Below, piece by piece: positions 1-5,835 of a stretch of DNA of 8,162 nucleotides. A program made the position numbers and the translations under genes. The notes beneath the pieces were generated by a model. It was not told the origin of the DNA, did not search any database, and saw only the letters and a program-made list of their open reading frames with translations. The DNA is from Deltaproteobacteria bacterium (lineage in GTDB: Bacteria; Desulfobacterota; Desulfobacteria; Desulfobacterales; C00003060): positions 1 to 8,162 of the forward strand of contig JAFDGP010000103.1 of NCBI GenBank assembly GCA_019309245.1, read 5' to 3'. The stretch's first letter is position 1. Every line of letters starts with the position of its first letter.

Positions 1-71
1 TCTCAAAGGCGATTACGGGTGTTTTGGACTGCAAAAAGGAGGCTTGGCGCCTACCCATTTCAGGACAATGA
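1..71 (+). other. Probable 3' end of an upstream gene, reading frame uncertain
   Basis: All three plus-strand frames are open from the window edge. One frame ends at a TGA at 69-71, in the same frame as the next gene and 12 nt before its ATG; its tail ends in KEAWRLPISGQ. A second frame ends at 95-97 and would overlap the next gene by 14 nt (tail THFRTMTERVHETS). The third is arginine-rich and ends at 85-87, overlapping the next ATG. I do not recognise any of these tails. The tight packing suggests that an upstream plus-strand gene ends here and is co-transcribed with the phosphoesterase gene. The AAGGAGG at 36-42 is too far from any usable start codon to act as a ribosome binding site. Confidence 0.3.
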
Positions 72-83
72 CAGAGCGCGTTC

Positions 84-563
84 ATGAAACATCCTGAAAA
101 AACGTGTGTCCTGGGCGTTATTTCAGACACCCACGGTACATTGCTCCGCGAGGCGGTGGTAGCCCTTGCGGGCGTGGACCTAATTGTTCATGCCGGTGAT
201 ATAGACTCCGCCGACGTGCTGGCTTCGCTTCAGGACATTGCCCCTGTGGTCGCAGTACGCGGAAACATGGACCGGGGCGGATGGACCAAGGATCTTTTGC
301 GTACACAGGTAGTCAAGGTGGCCGGGGTTCGGATTTATGTTATCCACGATATCCACGCGCTTGATCTGGATCCGGCTGCAGCCGGGTTCAGTGTGGTCAT
401 CAGCGGTCATACCCACCGGCCTTCTATCAAGCAAAAGGACGGCGTGGTCTATATCAACCCGGGCAGTGCCTGGTGGCCGCGCTCTGGAGAACCGCCGACC
501 CTAGCCATCGTTCGCGTGCGCAATGGACAAGTCCAGCCCCGGCTTGTGCACCTGGGCGCCTGA
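84..563 (+). CDS. YfcE/MJ0936-family metallophosphoesterase
   Basis: A 159-residue cytosolic calcineurin-like phosphoesterase, close in size to the compact archaeal MJ0936 and somewhat shorter than E. coli YfcE. The two-metal site motifs appear in order: SDTHG (residues 14-18), HAGDID (36-41), RGNMD (59-63, supplying the metal-bridging Asn), a His-containing IHDIH (87-91), and SGHTHRP (107-113). These are followed by the NPGS turn (125-128) typical of this subfamily. Members hydrolyse model phosphodiesters in vitro with Mn2+ or Ni2+, and the physiological substrate is generally unknown. The usual fourth motif reads HGH or similar; here it is HDIH, so the Gly after the ligand His is replaced by Asp. 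The start at 84 follows an in-frame stop at 69-71. The Shine-Dalgarno match is weak (GAG at 74-76), which suggests translational coupling to an upstream gene. The family assignment is secure; the specific substrate is not known. Confidence 0.9.
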   Translation: MKHPEKTCVLGVISDTHGTLLREAVVALAGVDLIVHAGDIDSADVLASLQDIAPVVAVRGNMDRGGWTKDLLRTQVVKVAGVRIYVIHDIHALDLDPAAAGFSVVISGHTHRPSIKQKDGVVYINPGSAWWPRSGEPPTLAIVRVRNGQVQPRLVHLGA

Positions 564-661
564 GCCGCCGGGAAGAGCGTTATCAGCAACCCCTAAGGCC
601 GGCTTTTCCCTTGGAGAGATCCATCCCGATCTTTCCAACAGGCTGTTTTTTACGACACAAG

Positions 662-877
662 TTATTCCCTGATATGAGAAACTCTCAATGCTGGCAGACC
701 AGAGCGGTTTGTTGCCTCCACGACCACGTTTTTGGCTGAACAATGCGGACACCTGAAAAACACTTCTCCACCTTCTAATTCGAGATCCAGCCGGATACTT
801 GTTTCCATTGCCACATTTCCTTTGTGATCAACTTTTTTGAAAACCAGACGCCCACATTTTAAGCATCTTTCAGCCAT
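662..877 (-). CDS. Small zinc-ribbon protein, Com-like
   Basis: A 71-residue protein with two CxxC knuckles: CLKC at residues 5-8 and CPHC at 43-46. The second is preceded by aromatic and basic residues (VFFRCPHC), as in the zinc-binding fold of phage Mu Com, a translational activator of mom. The resemblance covers the overall pattern: CxxCxxLxF near the N-terminus, a hydrophilic middle, then xxCPxCxxxN. It is visual only. The spacing between knuckles is longer than in Mu Com, and about 25 residues follow the second knuckle. A longer reading from an ATG at 884-886 is possible, but AGGAGG touches that codon directly. The same AGGAGG lies 9 nt before the ATG at 875-877, so that start is chosen. 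No phage genes surround it. The gene stands alone, pointing away from eno. A nucleic-acid-binding role is inferred; other small zinc-ribbon families remain possible. Confidence 0.7.
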   Translation of the reverse strand: MAERCLKCGRLVFKKVDHKGNVAMETSIRLDLELEGGEVFFRCPHCSAKNVVVEATNRSGLPALRVSHIRE

Positions 878-886
878 CAACAGCAT

Positions 887-892
887 CCTCCT
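887..892 (-). promoter_or_regulatory. Ribosome binding site of the zinc-ribbon gene
   Basis: The minus strand reads AGGAGG here, 9 nt upstream of the ATG at 875-877 and 0 nt from the upstream in-frame ATG at 884-886. The spacing decides in favour of the shorter 71-residue protein. Confidence 0.65.
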
Positions 893-1255
893 TTGGATGT
901 TATTGGGGAGGAGGTGGGATCAATCGAGAAGTCCCGCAAAAATACGAAAGGAGCCTGTTACTCCCGTGCTATCGCTGCCGAAGTGGACTGATTCAAAAAA
1001 CACGAGCATAAGGAACAGAAAAATCACGGGAAAGCCGGGGCGGCTTCCTGTACGGTAAAGCCAGGAAGGGAAGCCCCCTTGATGGTTTCTAAACACAGAA
1101 TAAGCGTGGTGTCAACACCGACTCGTGGGAAACGTTCACGCAAGTGTAGGCGTTGTTCGAGAGGAAGGAAAGCGTTATGTTGCAAAGGTATGCAAAATGA
1201 TTTATGAGATGTCATTCGTGGAAAAAACTCACAGGGTATTTCATTCCACTTTTAT
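893..1255. other. Intergenic region upstream of eno, no convincing gene
   Basis: About 360 bp between the divergent zinc-ribbon and eno genes. Open frames here lack good ribosome binding sites and family motifs. It should hold the promoters of both genes. One weak sigma-70-like candidate for eno is TTGTTC (1153-1158), 16 nt, TTATGT (1175-1180), giving a leader of roughly 80 nt. I found no clear match for the zinc-ribbon gene. Structure is concentrated at 1030-1120: a long GC-rich hairpin (listed separately) and a smaller GGTG/CACC hairpin at 1108-1119. Confidence 0.5.
1037..1077 (+). other. Strong hairpin in the eno upstream region
   Basis: GGGGC (1037-1041) pairs with GCCCC (1073-1077). After a small internal loop (2 versus 4 nt), CTTCCTG (1044-1050) pairs perfectly with CAGGAAG (1062-1068), leaving an 11-nt apical loop TACGGTAAAGC. 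There is no T-tract after it, so it is not a standard intrinsic terminator. The 5' arm can alternatively fold with upstream GGAAAGCC (1029-1036) to form a competing stem with GGCTTCC (1042-1048). Mutually exclusive pairings are a feature of regulatory leaders, but I could not match it to a riboswitch class. If the promoter lies at about 1150 the hairpin would be outside the eno transcript. The pairing is directly visible; the function is unknown. Confidence 0.4.
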
Positions 1256-1256
1256 G

Positions 1257-1262
1257 AGGAGG
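1257..1262 (+). promoter_or_regulatory. Ribosome binding site of eno
   Basis: AGGAGG (part of GAGGAGG, 1256-1262) sits 6 nt before the ATG at 1269. It fixes the eno start there, although the frame stays open upstream to an ATG at 1125. The extra 48 codons do not resemble any enolase N-terminus. Confidence 0.85.
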
Positions 1263-1268
1263 TTGACT

Positions 1269-2540
1269 ATGACGGAAATCATCGATGTGACGGCCAGGGA
1301 GATTCTTGACTCAAGGGGAAATCCGACCGTGGAAGTGGAAGTCGCTGTTGCTGGCGGTTATATGGGGCGGGCGGCGGTTCCGTCCGGCGCCTCCACCGGC
1401 AAACGCGAGGCTTTGGAGCTGCGGGACAAACGCAAGAAACGCTACGGCGGAAAGGGCGTGCAACAGGCCGTATCGAACGTCATCAAGGTCATTGGGCCGG
1501 CCGTCGTCGGTATGGACGCTGCCGATCAGGCAGGCCTTGACCAGCGGATGATCGAGCTGGACGGCACAGCGAACAAATCCAAGCTGGGCGCCAATGCCAT
1601 GCTGGGGGTATCTCTTGCCGCTGCCAGGGCCACGGCGTCGGCTCTTGGGCTCCCCCTGTATCAATACATCGGCGGAATTACCGCCAGGGTGCTTCCCGTG
1701 CCCCTGATGAACATTGTAAACGGCGGGGCCCATGCGACCAACAATTTGGACATCCAGGAGTTCATGATCGTGCCGTTCGGGGCCTCCTGCTTTGCCGAGG
1801 CCATTCGCATGGGGGCCGAGGTCTTCCACCAGCTCAAGGCTGTCTTAAAAAAAGAGGGCCACAACGTGTCTGTGGGCGACGAGGGCGGTTTTGCTCCCAA
1901 CCTGGATTCCAATGCCGAAGCATTGCGCTTTATCACGACCGCGATTGAACAGGCCGGGTACAAGCCGGGTGACGACATCGGCCTTGCCTTGGACCCCGCG
2001 GCCAGCGAATTTTACCAAAAGGGCAAGTACGTACTTAAGGGCGAGGGCAAAAGGCCCATGAAGTCCGAGGCACTCATTGACTACTACGAACGGCTGATTG
2101 ACGCTTACCCGATCGTCTCCATCGAGGACGGCTTGGCGGAACAGGACTGGGCTGGCTGGGAAAAGATGACCGAACGGCTTGAAGAAAAGATCCAGATCGT
2201 CGGCGACGACATCTTTGTGACCAACCCGAAGATCTTTGGAAAGGGTATCGACAGGGGGATCGCCAATGCGATTCTCATCAAGTTGAACCAGATTGGAACG
2301 CTCACCGAGACGCTTCAAACCATCCAGATGGCCAAAGACGCCGGATACGAGAACGTGATTTCCCACCGGTCCGGCGAGACCGAAGATACCTTTATCGCAG
2401 ACCTGGCCGTCGCGGTAAACGCCGGCCAGATCAAGACCGGATCCGCCTCCAGGACGGACCGAATCGCCAAATACAACCAGCTGTTGCGCATTGAAGAAAG
2501 CCTGGGAGCAAATGCCCGATTCTCTCAAACATTCGCTTAA
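1269..2540 (+). CDS. eno: Enolase (phosphopyruvate hydratase)
   Basis: A cytosolic glycolytic and gluconeogenic enzyme that interconverts 2-phosphoglycerate and phosphoenolpyruvate with Mg2+. In bacteria it can also be part of the RNA degradosome. The 423-residue protein is full length (family about 420-435). Using E. coli numbering minus three, every active-site residue is present: His155, Glu164, the general acid/base Glu205 (in VGDEGGFAPN), Mg2+ ligands Asp242, Glu286 and Asp313, catalytic Lys338 (in LIKLNQIGT), His366 (in SHRSGETED) and Lys389 (in GQIKTGS). The N-terminal motifs SRGNPTVEVEV (residues 15-25) and PSGASTG (38-44, mobile loop) are intact. The usual HADNN is HATNN here (155-159), a minor change. 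The start is set by a GAGGAGG ribosome binding site 6 nt upstream. The gene is monocistronic and converges on kdsC. No T-tract terminator follows; branched hairpins lie just downstream. Confidence 0.98.
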   Translation: MTEIIDVTAREILDSRGNPTVEVEVAVAGGYMGRAAVPSGASTGKREALELRDKRKKRYGGKGVQQAVSNVIKVIGPAVVGMDAADQAGLDQRMIELDGTANKSKLGANAMLGVSLAAARATASALGLPLYQYIGGITARVLPVPLMNIVNGGAHATNNLDIQEFMIVPFGASCFAEAIRMGAEVFHQLKAVLKKEGHNVSVGDEGGFAPNLDSNAEALRFITTAIEQAGYKPGDDIGLALDPAASEFYQKGKYVLKGEGKRPMKSEALIDYYERLIDAYPIVSIEDGLAEQDWAGWEKMTERLEEKIQIVGDDIFVTNPKIFGKGIDRGIANAILIKLNQIGTLTETLQTIQMAKDAGYENVISHRSGETEDTFIADLAVAVNAGQIKTGSASRTDRIAKYNQLLRIEESLGANARFSQTFA

Positions 2541-2570
2541 AACGACATACCCATAATTTCAGAAGATCGG

Positions 2571-2650
2571 CACGAGACCCTTGCAAAACCCGTTACTCTC
2601 GGTACGAAAGGGCCGAAACGGGAGGGCTTGACCCTGAAGTAGCAAGGGCC
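2571..2650. repeat. Branched palindromic element between convergent genes
   Basis: An outer stem CCCTTGC (2578-2584) with GCAAGGG (2642-2648) encloses two hairpins. The first is CCCGTT (2589-2594) with AACGGG (2617-2622), with an inner TCGG/CCGA extension (2599-2602 and 2613-2616). The second is AGGG (2623-2626) with CCCT (2632-2635) closing a 5-nt loop. The result is a compact cloverleaf-like fold of about 71 nt. The flanks CGAGA and CCGAG extend the end symmetry only partly. It fits a REP- or MITE-type non-autonomous element, or a structured 3' end that stabilises or terminates the two convergent transcripts. There is no open reading frame and no T-tract. With one copy in the window, repeat status is inferred from shape alone. 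Confidence 0.45.
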
Positions 2651-2657
2651 GAGGTTC

Positions 2658-2689
2658 CAGCTGCTTTCCCGGATCACTGAAAGTAGCTG
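2658..2689. other. Hairpin containing the kdsC stop codon
   Basis: CAGCTGCTTTC (2658-2668) pairs with GAAAGTAGCTG (2679-2689), 11 bp including one G-T wobble, around a 10-nt loop. The kdsC stop codon (2674-2676, minus strand) lies in the loop. No T-tract follows on either strand, so it is not a canonical intrinsic terminator. It may act as a bidirectional 3'-end stabiliser for eno and kdsC, or be part of the adjacent palindromic element. Confidence 0.5.
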
Positions 2690-3276
2690 CCTGCAACCCC
2701 TTGCCATTTGCCTTGGACACCGAGGATGAGTTCGGCCACCTCTCTGACGGCCCCACGCCCTCCGGGGCAAACGGTGGTGTAATGGGCGGTGTTAAAAAGC
2801 AACTCCGAGGCGTCCGCCACGGCGACGGCGAACCCGACCCGTTTCATCACCGGCAGATCCACCACGTCATCTCCCATGAAGGCCGCGTGCTCCCGATCGA
2901 CGGCCTTGCGTGACAAAAGCGCCTCCAGAGGCGCGACTTTGTCTGCGGCGCCCTGAACAATCTCGGATATTCCCAGGTCCTCACAGCGTTTGGCGACCAT
3001 CGGACAACGCCTTCCCGAGATAACAAACACCTCAATGCCGGCACGCTGAAGCAACTTAATGCCGTGTCCGTCACGAACATCGAAGGCCTTGGTCTCAGTG
3101 CCGTCATCATGGTAATACAAACGACCGTCGGTCATCACCCCATCCACATCAAGGCCCAACAACGTGATTTTCTCAATGCGCGCCCGCACCGAGGCATTGA
3201 TCCGGCCGAGTACCGACGGCAGTTCAACCGCACCGTTTTCTCCCGGCCTTTCCAGAAACCCCATTTGTCCTGTCAT
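2674..3276 (-). CDS. kdsC: 3-deoxy-D-manno-octulosonate 8-phosphate phosphatase (KdsC)
   Basis: A HAD-superfamily phosphatase that removes phosphate from Kdo-8-phosphate to give Kdo, the inner-core sugar of lipopolysaccharide; cytosolic, normally a tetramer. At 200 residues it is slightly longer than E. coli KdsC (188), with an N-terminal tail of about 35 residues before the fold. Visible motifs: LDVDGVMTDG with nucleophile Asp43 and Asp45, VISGRR with Ser87 (motif II), Lys113 in AADKVAPLEALL (motif III), and GDDVVD with Asp136, Asp137 and Asp140 (motif IV). FDVRDGHGIKLL (residues 65-76) and PGGRGAVREVAELIL (171-185) are KdsC hallmarks. The frame is open far upstream, but that part overlaps the preceding gene. 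The ATG at 3274-3276 has AAAGGG 9 nt before it and lies 16 nt after the upstream stop, so the two genes form an operon. The usual partners kdsA and lptC/lptA are absent nearby. The last nine residues and the stop fall within hairpin sequence. Confidence 0.93.
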   Translation of the reverse strand: MTGQMGFLERPGENGAVELPSVLGRINASVRARIEKITLLGLDVDGVMTDGRLYYHDDGTETKAFDVRDGHGIKLLQRAGIEVFVISGRRCPMVAKRCEDLGISEIVQGAADKVAPLEALLSRKAVDREHAAFMGDDVVDLPVMKRVGFAVAVADASELLFNTAHYTTVCPGGRGAVREVAELILGVQGKWQGVAGSYFQ

Positions 3277-3292
3277 TGGATCAAACCCTTTG

Positions 3293-3898
3293 TCAGTGAA
3301 GGATTTTCGGCGAGCCGACCTCATGAGGGATGATGCCCTGCTGCCGGAGCAACATCTCGTCCCGACGGCTTCGGGTGCGCAACCAGCGCTCGTAGAGGCG
3401 CAACAGATCCACGGCACGCTGAGGTCCGTCGGCAGCCGCCACCTCGGCCAGAACGTCCATGATCTGCACAAACTTTTCGCTCAACTCGTCAAACACCTCC
3501 TCCAGCTTCCACTGGACGATTCTGGCCGCAAGCAGGTCCAGCAGGGTCTGATAAGACGCCTGTCCCAGGCTGGCGTAGTATTCGACATCCACAACGGAAC
3601 GTTTGAAGCTGTCCGAAAAGTACCCCGTCAGAAACAGCGTGGTGTCTCCGATATACTTAAGAATCAGGGCCCGCCGGTTGCCCCGGGCCTTCCGGCTTTT
3701 GAGAAACAACTCGGCAAATGAACCCGTTTCGGCGGGCAGATCTCTGGCGGCCAGTGCCTTGACGTGGGCATACCGAAACAGGAGATCGACCACGTAGAAC
3801 TCTGTTTCTTCCGAAATGTCCACCCGAAGCCTTGATGTGGCGTTTTCAACAGCCTCTTTGAAATATTCCATAAGTCCGGCGGTTTCCAGGCGTGTCAT
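3293..3898 (-). CDS. Conserved-looking helical protein of unknown function, co-transcribed with kdsC
   Basis: A 201-residue soluble protein with no signal peptide or membrane segment, predicted by eye to be almost entirely alpha-helical. Notable blocks: EETEFYVVDLLFRYAH (residues 30-45), then LKYIGDTTLFLTGYFSDSFK (80-99) followed by a YY pair at 107-108. The C-terminal third is rich in Glu, Leu and Arg (LLRLYERWLRTRSRRDEMLLRQQGI, in part at 165-189). I recall similar hypothetical proteins in deltaproteobacterial genomes, but I cannot name a domain family or function. The start is well supported: AAGGAGG (minus strand, 3904-3910) is 5 nt before the ATG, and a plausible promoter lies further upstream. 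The gene is followed after 16 nt by kdsC, so a link to envelope or lipopolysaccharide biology is possible; that rests on position only. Codon use looks like that of its neighbours. Confidence 0.85.
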   Translation of the reverse strand: MTRLETAGLMEYFKEAVENATSRLRVDISEETEFYVVDLLFRYAHVKALAARDLPAETGSFAELFLKSRKARGNRRALILKYIGDTTLFLTGYFSDSFKRSVVDVEYYASLGQASYQTLLDLLAARIVQWKLEEVFDELSEKFVQIMDVLAEVAAADGPQRAVDLLRLYERWLRTRSRRDEMLLRQQGIIPHEVGSPKILH

Positions 3899-3928
3899 CG
3901 AAGCCTCCTTGAGTCTGCACCTACAAAT

Positions 3929-3957
3929 ATTTTACGAAAAATCGACTAAAATGAAAA
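3929..3957 (-). promoter_or_regulatory. Sigma-70-type promoter of the unknown-kdsC operon
   Basis: On the minus strand a -35 element TTTTCA (3952-3957, 4 of 6 consensus positions) is separated by exactly 17 nt from a -10 element TAAAAT (3929-3934, 5 of 6). Transcription would begin near 3922, about 12 nt before the AAGGAGG at 3904-3910. The AT-rich context contrasts with the surrounding coding DNA. Confidence 0.5.
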
Positions 3958-4022
3958 GCAAAAATCGTATCCGCGTGGCGCCTCCGCACTTGTTGGAACG
4001 CCCCATTTATGCCTGAACCGGA

Positions 4023-4051
4023 TTGTCATCCGACACACTTTAGGGTATCTA
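4023..4051 (+). promoter_or_regulatory. Candidate sigma-70 promoter of glnS
   Basis: TTGTCA (4023-4028, 5 of 6 to the -35 consensus), a 17-nt spacer, then TATCTA (4046-4051, a weak -10 matching mainly at TAT). It would give a leader of about 50 nt before glnS. Its divergent arrangement with the operon promoter about 70 bp away makes it plausible, but the -10 is poor. Confidence 0.35.
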
Positions 4052-4108
4052 AACGGCAGGGTCGCGGTTTCATCGCCTCCGGACAACAATCAGACAGGAG
4101 CATGGGTT

Positions 4109-5818
4109 ATGGCATCACCGAAGCGGGAAAACCCTTCACATTTCATACGACACAGGATCGACGAAGACCTCAAGACCCACAAATACGAGGGTCGGGTGGT
4201 CACCCGTTTTCCCCCTGAGCCTAACGGCTATCTCCATATCGGACACGCCAAGTCGATCTGCCTCAATTTCGGCCTTGCCGCTGAATACGGCGGGACCTGT
4301 CACCTGCGATTCGATGACACTAACCCTATTAAGGAGGAACTGGAATACATCGAATCCATCAAGGCCGATGTCCGGTGGTTGGGATTCGACTGGGGAAAGC
4401 ACCTGTATTTCGCTTCGGATTATTTTGACCAGCTTTACGCCTATGCCGTGCAACTCATCAAGGCCGGGATGGCCTACGTGGACAGCTTGAGCACGGCAGA
4501 AATCAGACGGTATCGAGGCACGCTGACAAGCCCCGGGATAAACAGCCCATATCGAGACCGCTCCGTGGAAGAAAACCTGGCGCTTTTCGAACGTATGCGG
4601 GCCGGGGAGTTCGACGAAGGCACCCATGTGCTTCGGGCAAAGATCGACATGGCATCCCCGAACCTGAACATGCGCGATCCCGTGATGTACCGGATCATGA
4701 AGATGCCGCACCATCGCACGGGACATACATGGTGTATTTATCCCATGTACGATTTCGCCCATGGGCTCAGCGATTCGATCGAGAGGATCACCCATTCGAT
4801 CTGCACCCTGGAATTTGAAGACCATCGCCCGCTCTACGATTGGTTTCTGGATGCCCTGCATGTGTACCATCCCACACAGATCGAGTTTGCACGTCTGAAC
4901 CTGACCTATACGGTCATGAGCAAGCGTAAATTGCTCAAGCTGGTTGAACAGGGTCATGTCTCGGGCTGGGATGATCCCAGGATGCCGACGATCTCCGGGT
5001 TTCGTCGGCGCGGCTATACGCCGGAGGCCATCAGGAACTTTTGTGAACGGATCGGTGTGGCCAAGCGGGACAGCATGGTGGATGTAGCGCTCCTGGAGCA
5101 CTGCCTTCGCGAAGATCTGAACAAACGCGCCCCCAGGGTCATGGCCGTGCTCAAGCCGCTGCGGCTGGTGATCGAAAATTATCCCGAAGGGCGGGTGGAG
5201 ATGCTGGATGCCGAGAACAACCCCGAAGACCCGACCGCTGGGACGCGCAAGGTGCCTTTTTCGCGGGTTTTGTACATCGAACAAGATGATTTTATGGAAG
5301 ACCCCCCAAAAAAGTTCTTTCGGCTCGCCCCGGGACGCGAGGTCCGGCTCAAACATGCCTACTATGTGACCTGCACAGGGGTCAAAAAGGATGAAGAGAC
5401 CGGCCGGATCCTGGAAGTTCGCTGCACCTATGATCCGGATACCCGTGGCGGCTGGTCCGACGACGGCCGCAAGGTCAGGGGGACCCTGCACTGGGTCTCG
5501 GCCGCCCATGCCCTAAAAGCCGAGATCCGGCTGTACGACCATCTTTTTATCAAGGAAAATCCGGAAGAAACCGAAACAGATCAAGACTTCAGGGCGAACC
5601 TGAACCCCCGGTCTCTTGAGGTCCTGTTCCCGTGCCGGGTAGAGCCCGGCCTGGCCGAAGCGGCGCCGGGAAGCCGCTACCAGTTTCTCCGGCAGGGCTA
5701 TTTTTGTGTGGACCCTGTGGACAGCTCAAAGGACAGGCTGGTCTTTAACCGCACGGCCACCTTGCGAGACACGTGGGCCAAGATTCAACAGGCCGGCCGC
5801 CAGGGGTTCAGGCCTTGA
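4109..5818 (+). CDS. glnS: Glutaminyl-tRNA synthetase
   Basis: A class I aminoacyl-tRNA synthetase that charges tRNA-Gln with glutamine using ATP; cytosolic. At 569 residues it is slightly longer than E. coli GlnRS (554). The catalytic Rossmann domain carries PPEPNGYLHIGHA (residues 35-47, HIGH motif), DDTNP (69-73) and the GlnRS-type signature loop VMSKRKL (269-275). CTLEFEDHRPLYDWF (232-246) and GWDDPRMPT (286-294) are the blocks that distinguish GlnRS from non-discriminating GluRS. The C-terminal half (about 345-569) is the anticodon-binding beta-barrel domain, ending in QGYFCVDPVDS (529-539) and LVFNRTATLRDTW (544-556). The start has AGGAG at 4096-4100, 8 nt upstream; an ATG at 4102 is out of frame. 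Its presence shows direct glutaminylation in this organism, whether or not GatCAB is also encoded. The next gene starts 17 nt after the stop. Confidence 0.97.
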   Translation: MASPKRENPSHFIRHRIDEDLKTHKYEGRVVTRFPPEPNGYLHIGHAKSICLNFGLAAEYGGTCHLRFDDTNPIKEELEYIESIKADVRWLGFDWGKHLYFASDYFDQLYAYAVQLIKAGMAYVDSLSTAEIRRYRGTLTSPGINSPYRDRSVEENLALFERMRAGEFDEGTHVLRAKIDMASPNLNMRDPVMYRIMKMPHHRTGHTWCIYPMYDFAHGLSDSIERITHSICTLEFEDHRPLYDWFLDALHVYHPTQIEFARLNLTYTVMSKRKLLKLVEQGHVSGWDDPRMPTISGFRRRGYTPEAIRNFCERIGVAKRDSMVDVALLEHCLREDLNKRAPRVMAVLKPLRLVIENYPEGRVEMLDAENNPEDPTAGTRKVPFSRVLYIEQDDFMEDPPKKFFRLAPGREVRLKHAYYVTCTGVKKDEETGRILEVRCTYDPDTRGGWSDDGRKVRGTLHWVSAAHALKAEIRLYDHLFIKENPEETETDQDFRANLNPRSLEVLFPCRVEPGLAEAAPGSRYQFLRQGYFCVDPVDSSKDRLVFNRTATLRDTWAKIQQAGRQGFRP

Positions 5819-5835
5819 TCCCAGGGGAAGAACGG

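Noticed and set aside
637..651. AACA/TGTT hairpin followed by TTTT as a terminator for the phosphoesterase gene
   Set aside because: The stem has only 4 weak base pairs with a 3-nt loop, too unstable for a confident intrinsic terminator.
1024..1085. c-di-GMP-I riboswitch upstream of eno
   Set aside because: Fragments such as GGTAAAGCC recall the class, but the core CAAACC and GACGCAAAGCC elements and their spacing are absent.
1153..1172. Possible tRNA T-loop (GTTCGAG)
   Set aside because: No flanking T-stem complement, anticodon arm or acceptor stem can be built around it.
1125..1268. 48-codon N-terminal extension of eno from the ATG at 1125
   Set aside because: There is no ribosome binding site at 1125, the extension does not resemble enolase, and a GAGGAGG sits 6 nt before the ATG at 1269.
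1845..2528. 227-codon minus-strand open frame opposite eno
   Set aside because: It is antisense to a fully conserved enolase and lacks domain features; it is explained by codon bias in GC-rich coding DNA.
3277..3471. Longer kdsC reading from 3471
   Set aside because: The extension lies inside the upstream gene in another frame, has a Trp/Cys/Arg-rich shadow composition, and KdsC homologues start near 3276.
4136..5509. 457-codon minus-strand open frame opposite glnS
   Set aside because: It is a shadow of the glnS codon pattern. GlnRS motifs on the plus strand are complete and the antisense product has no recognisable domains.
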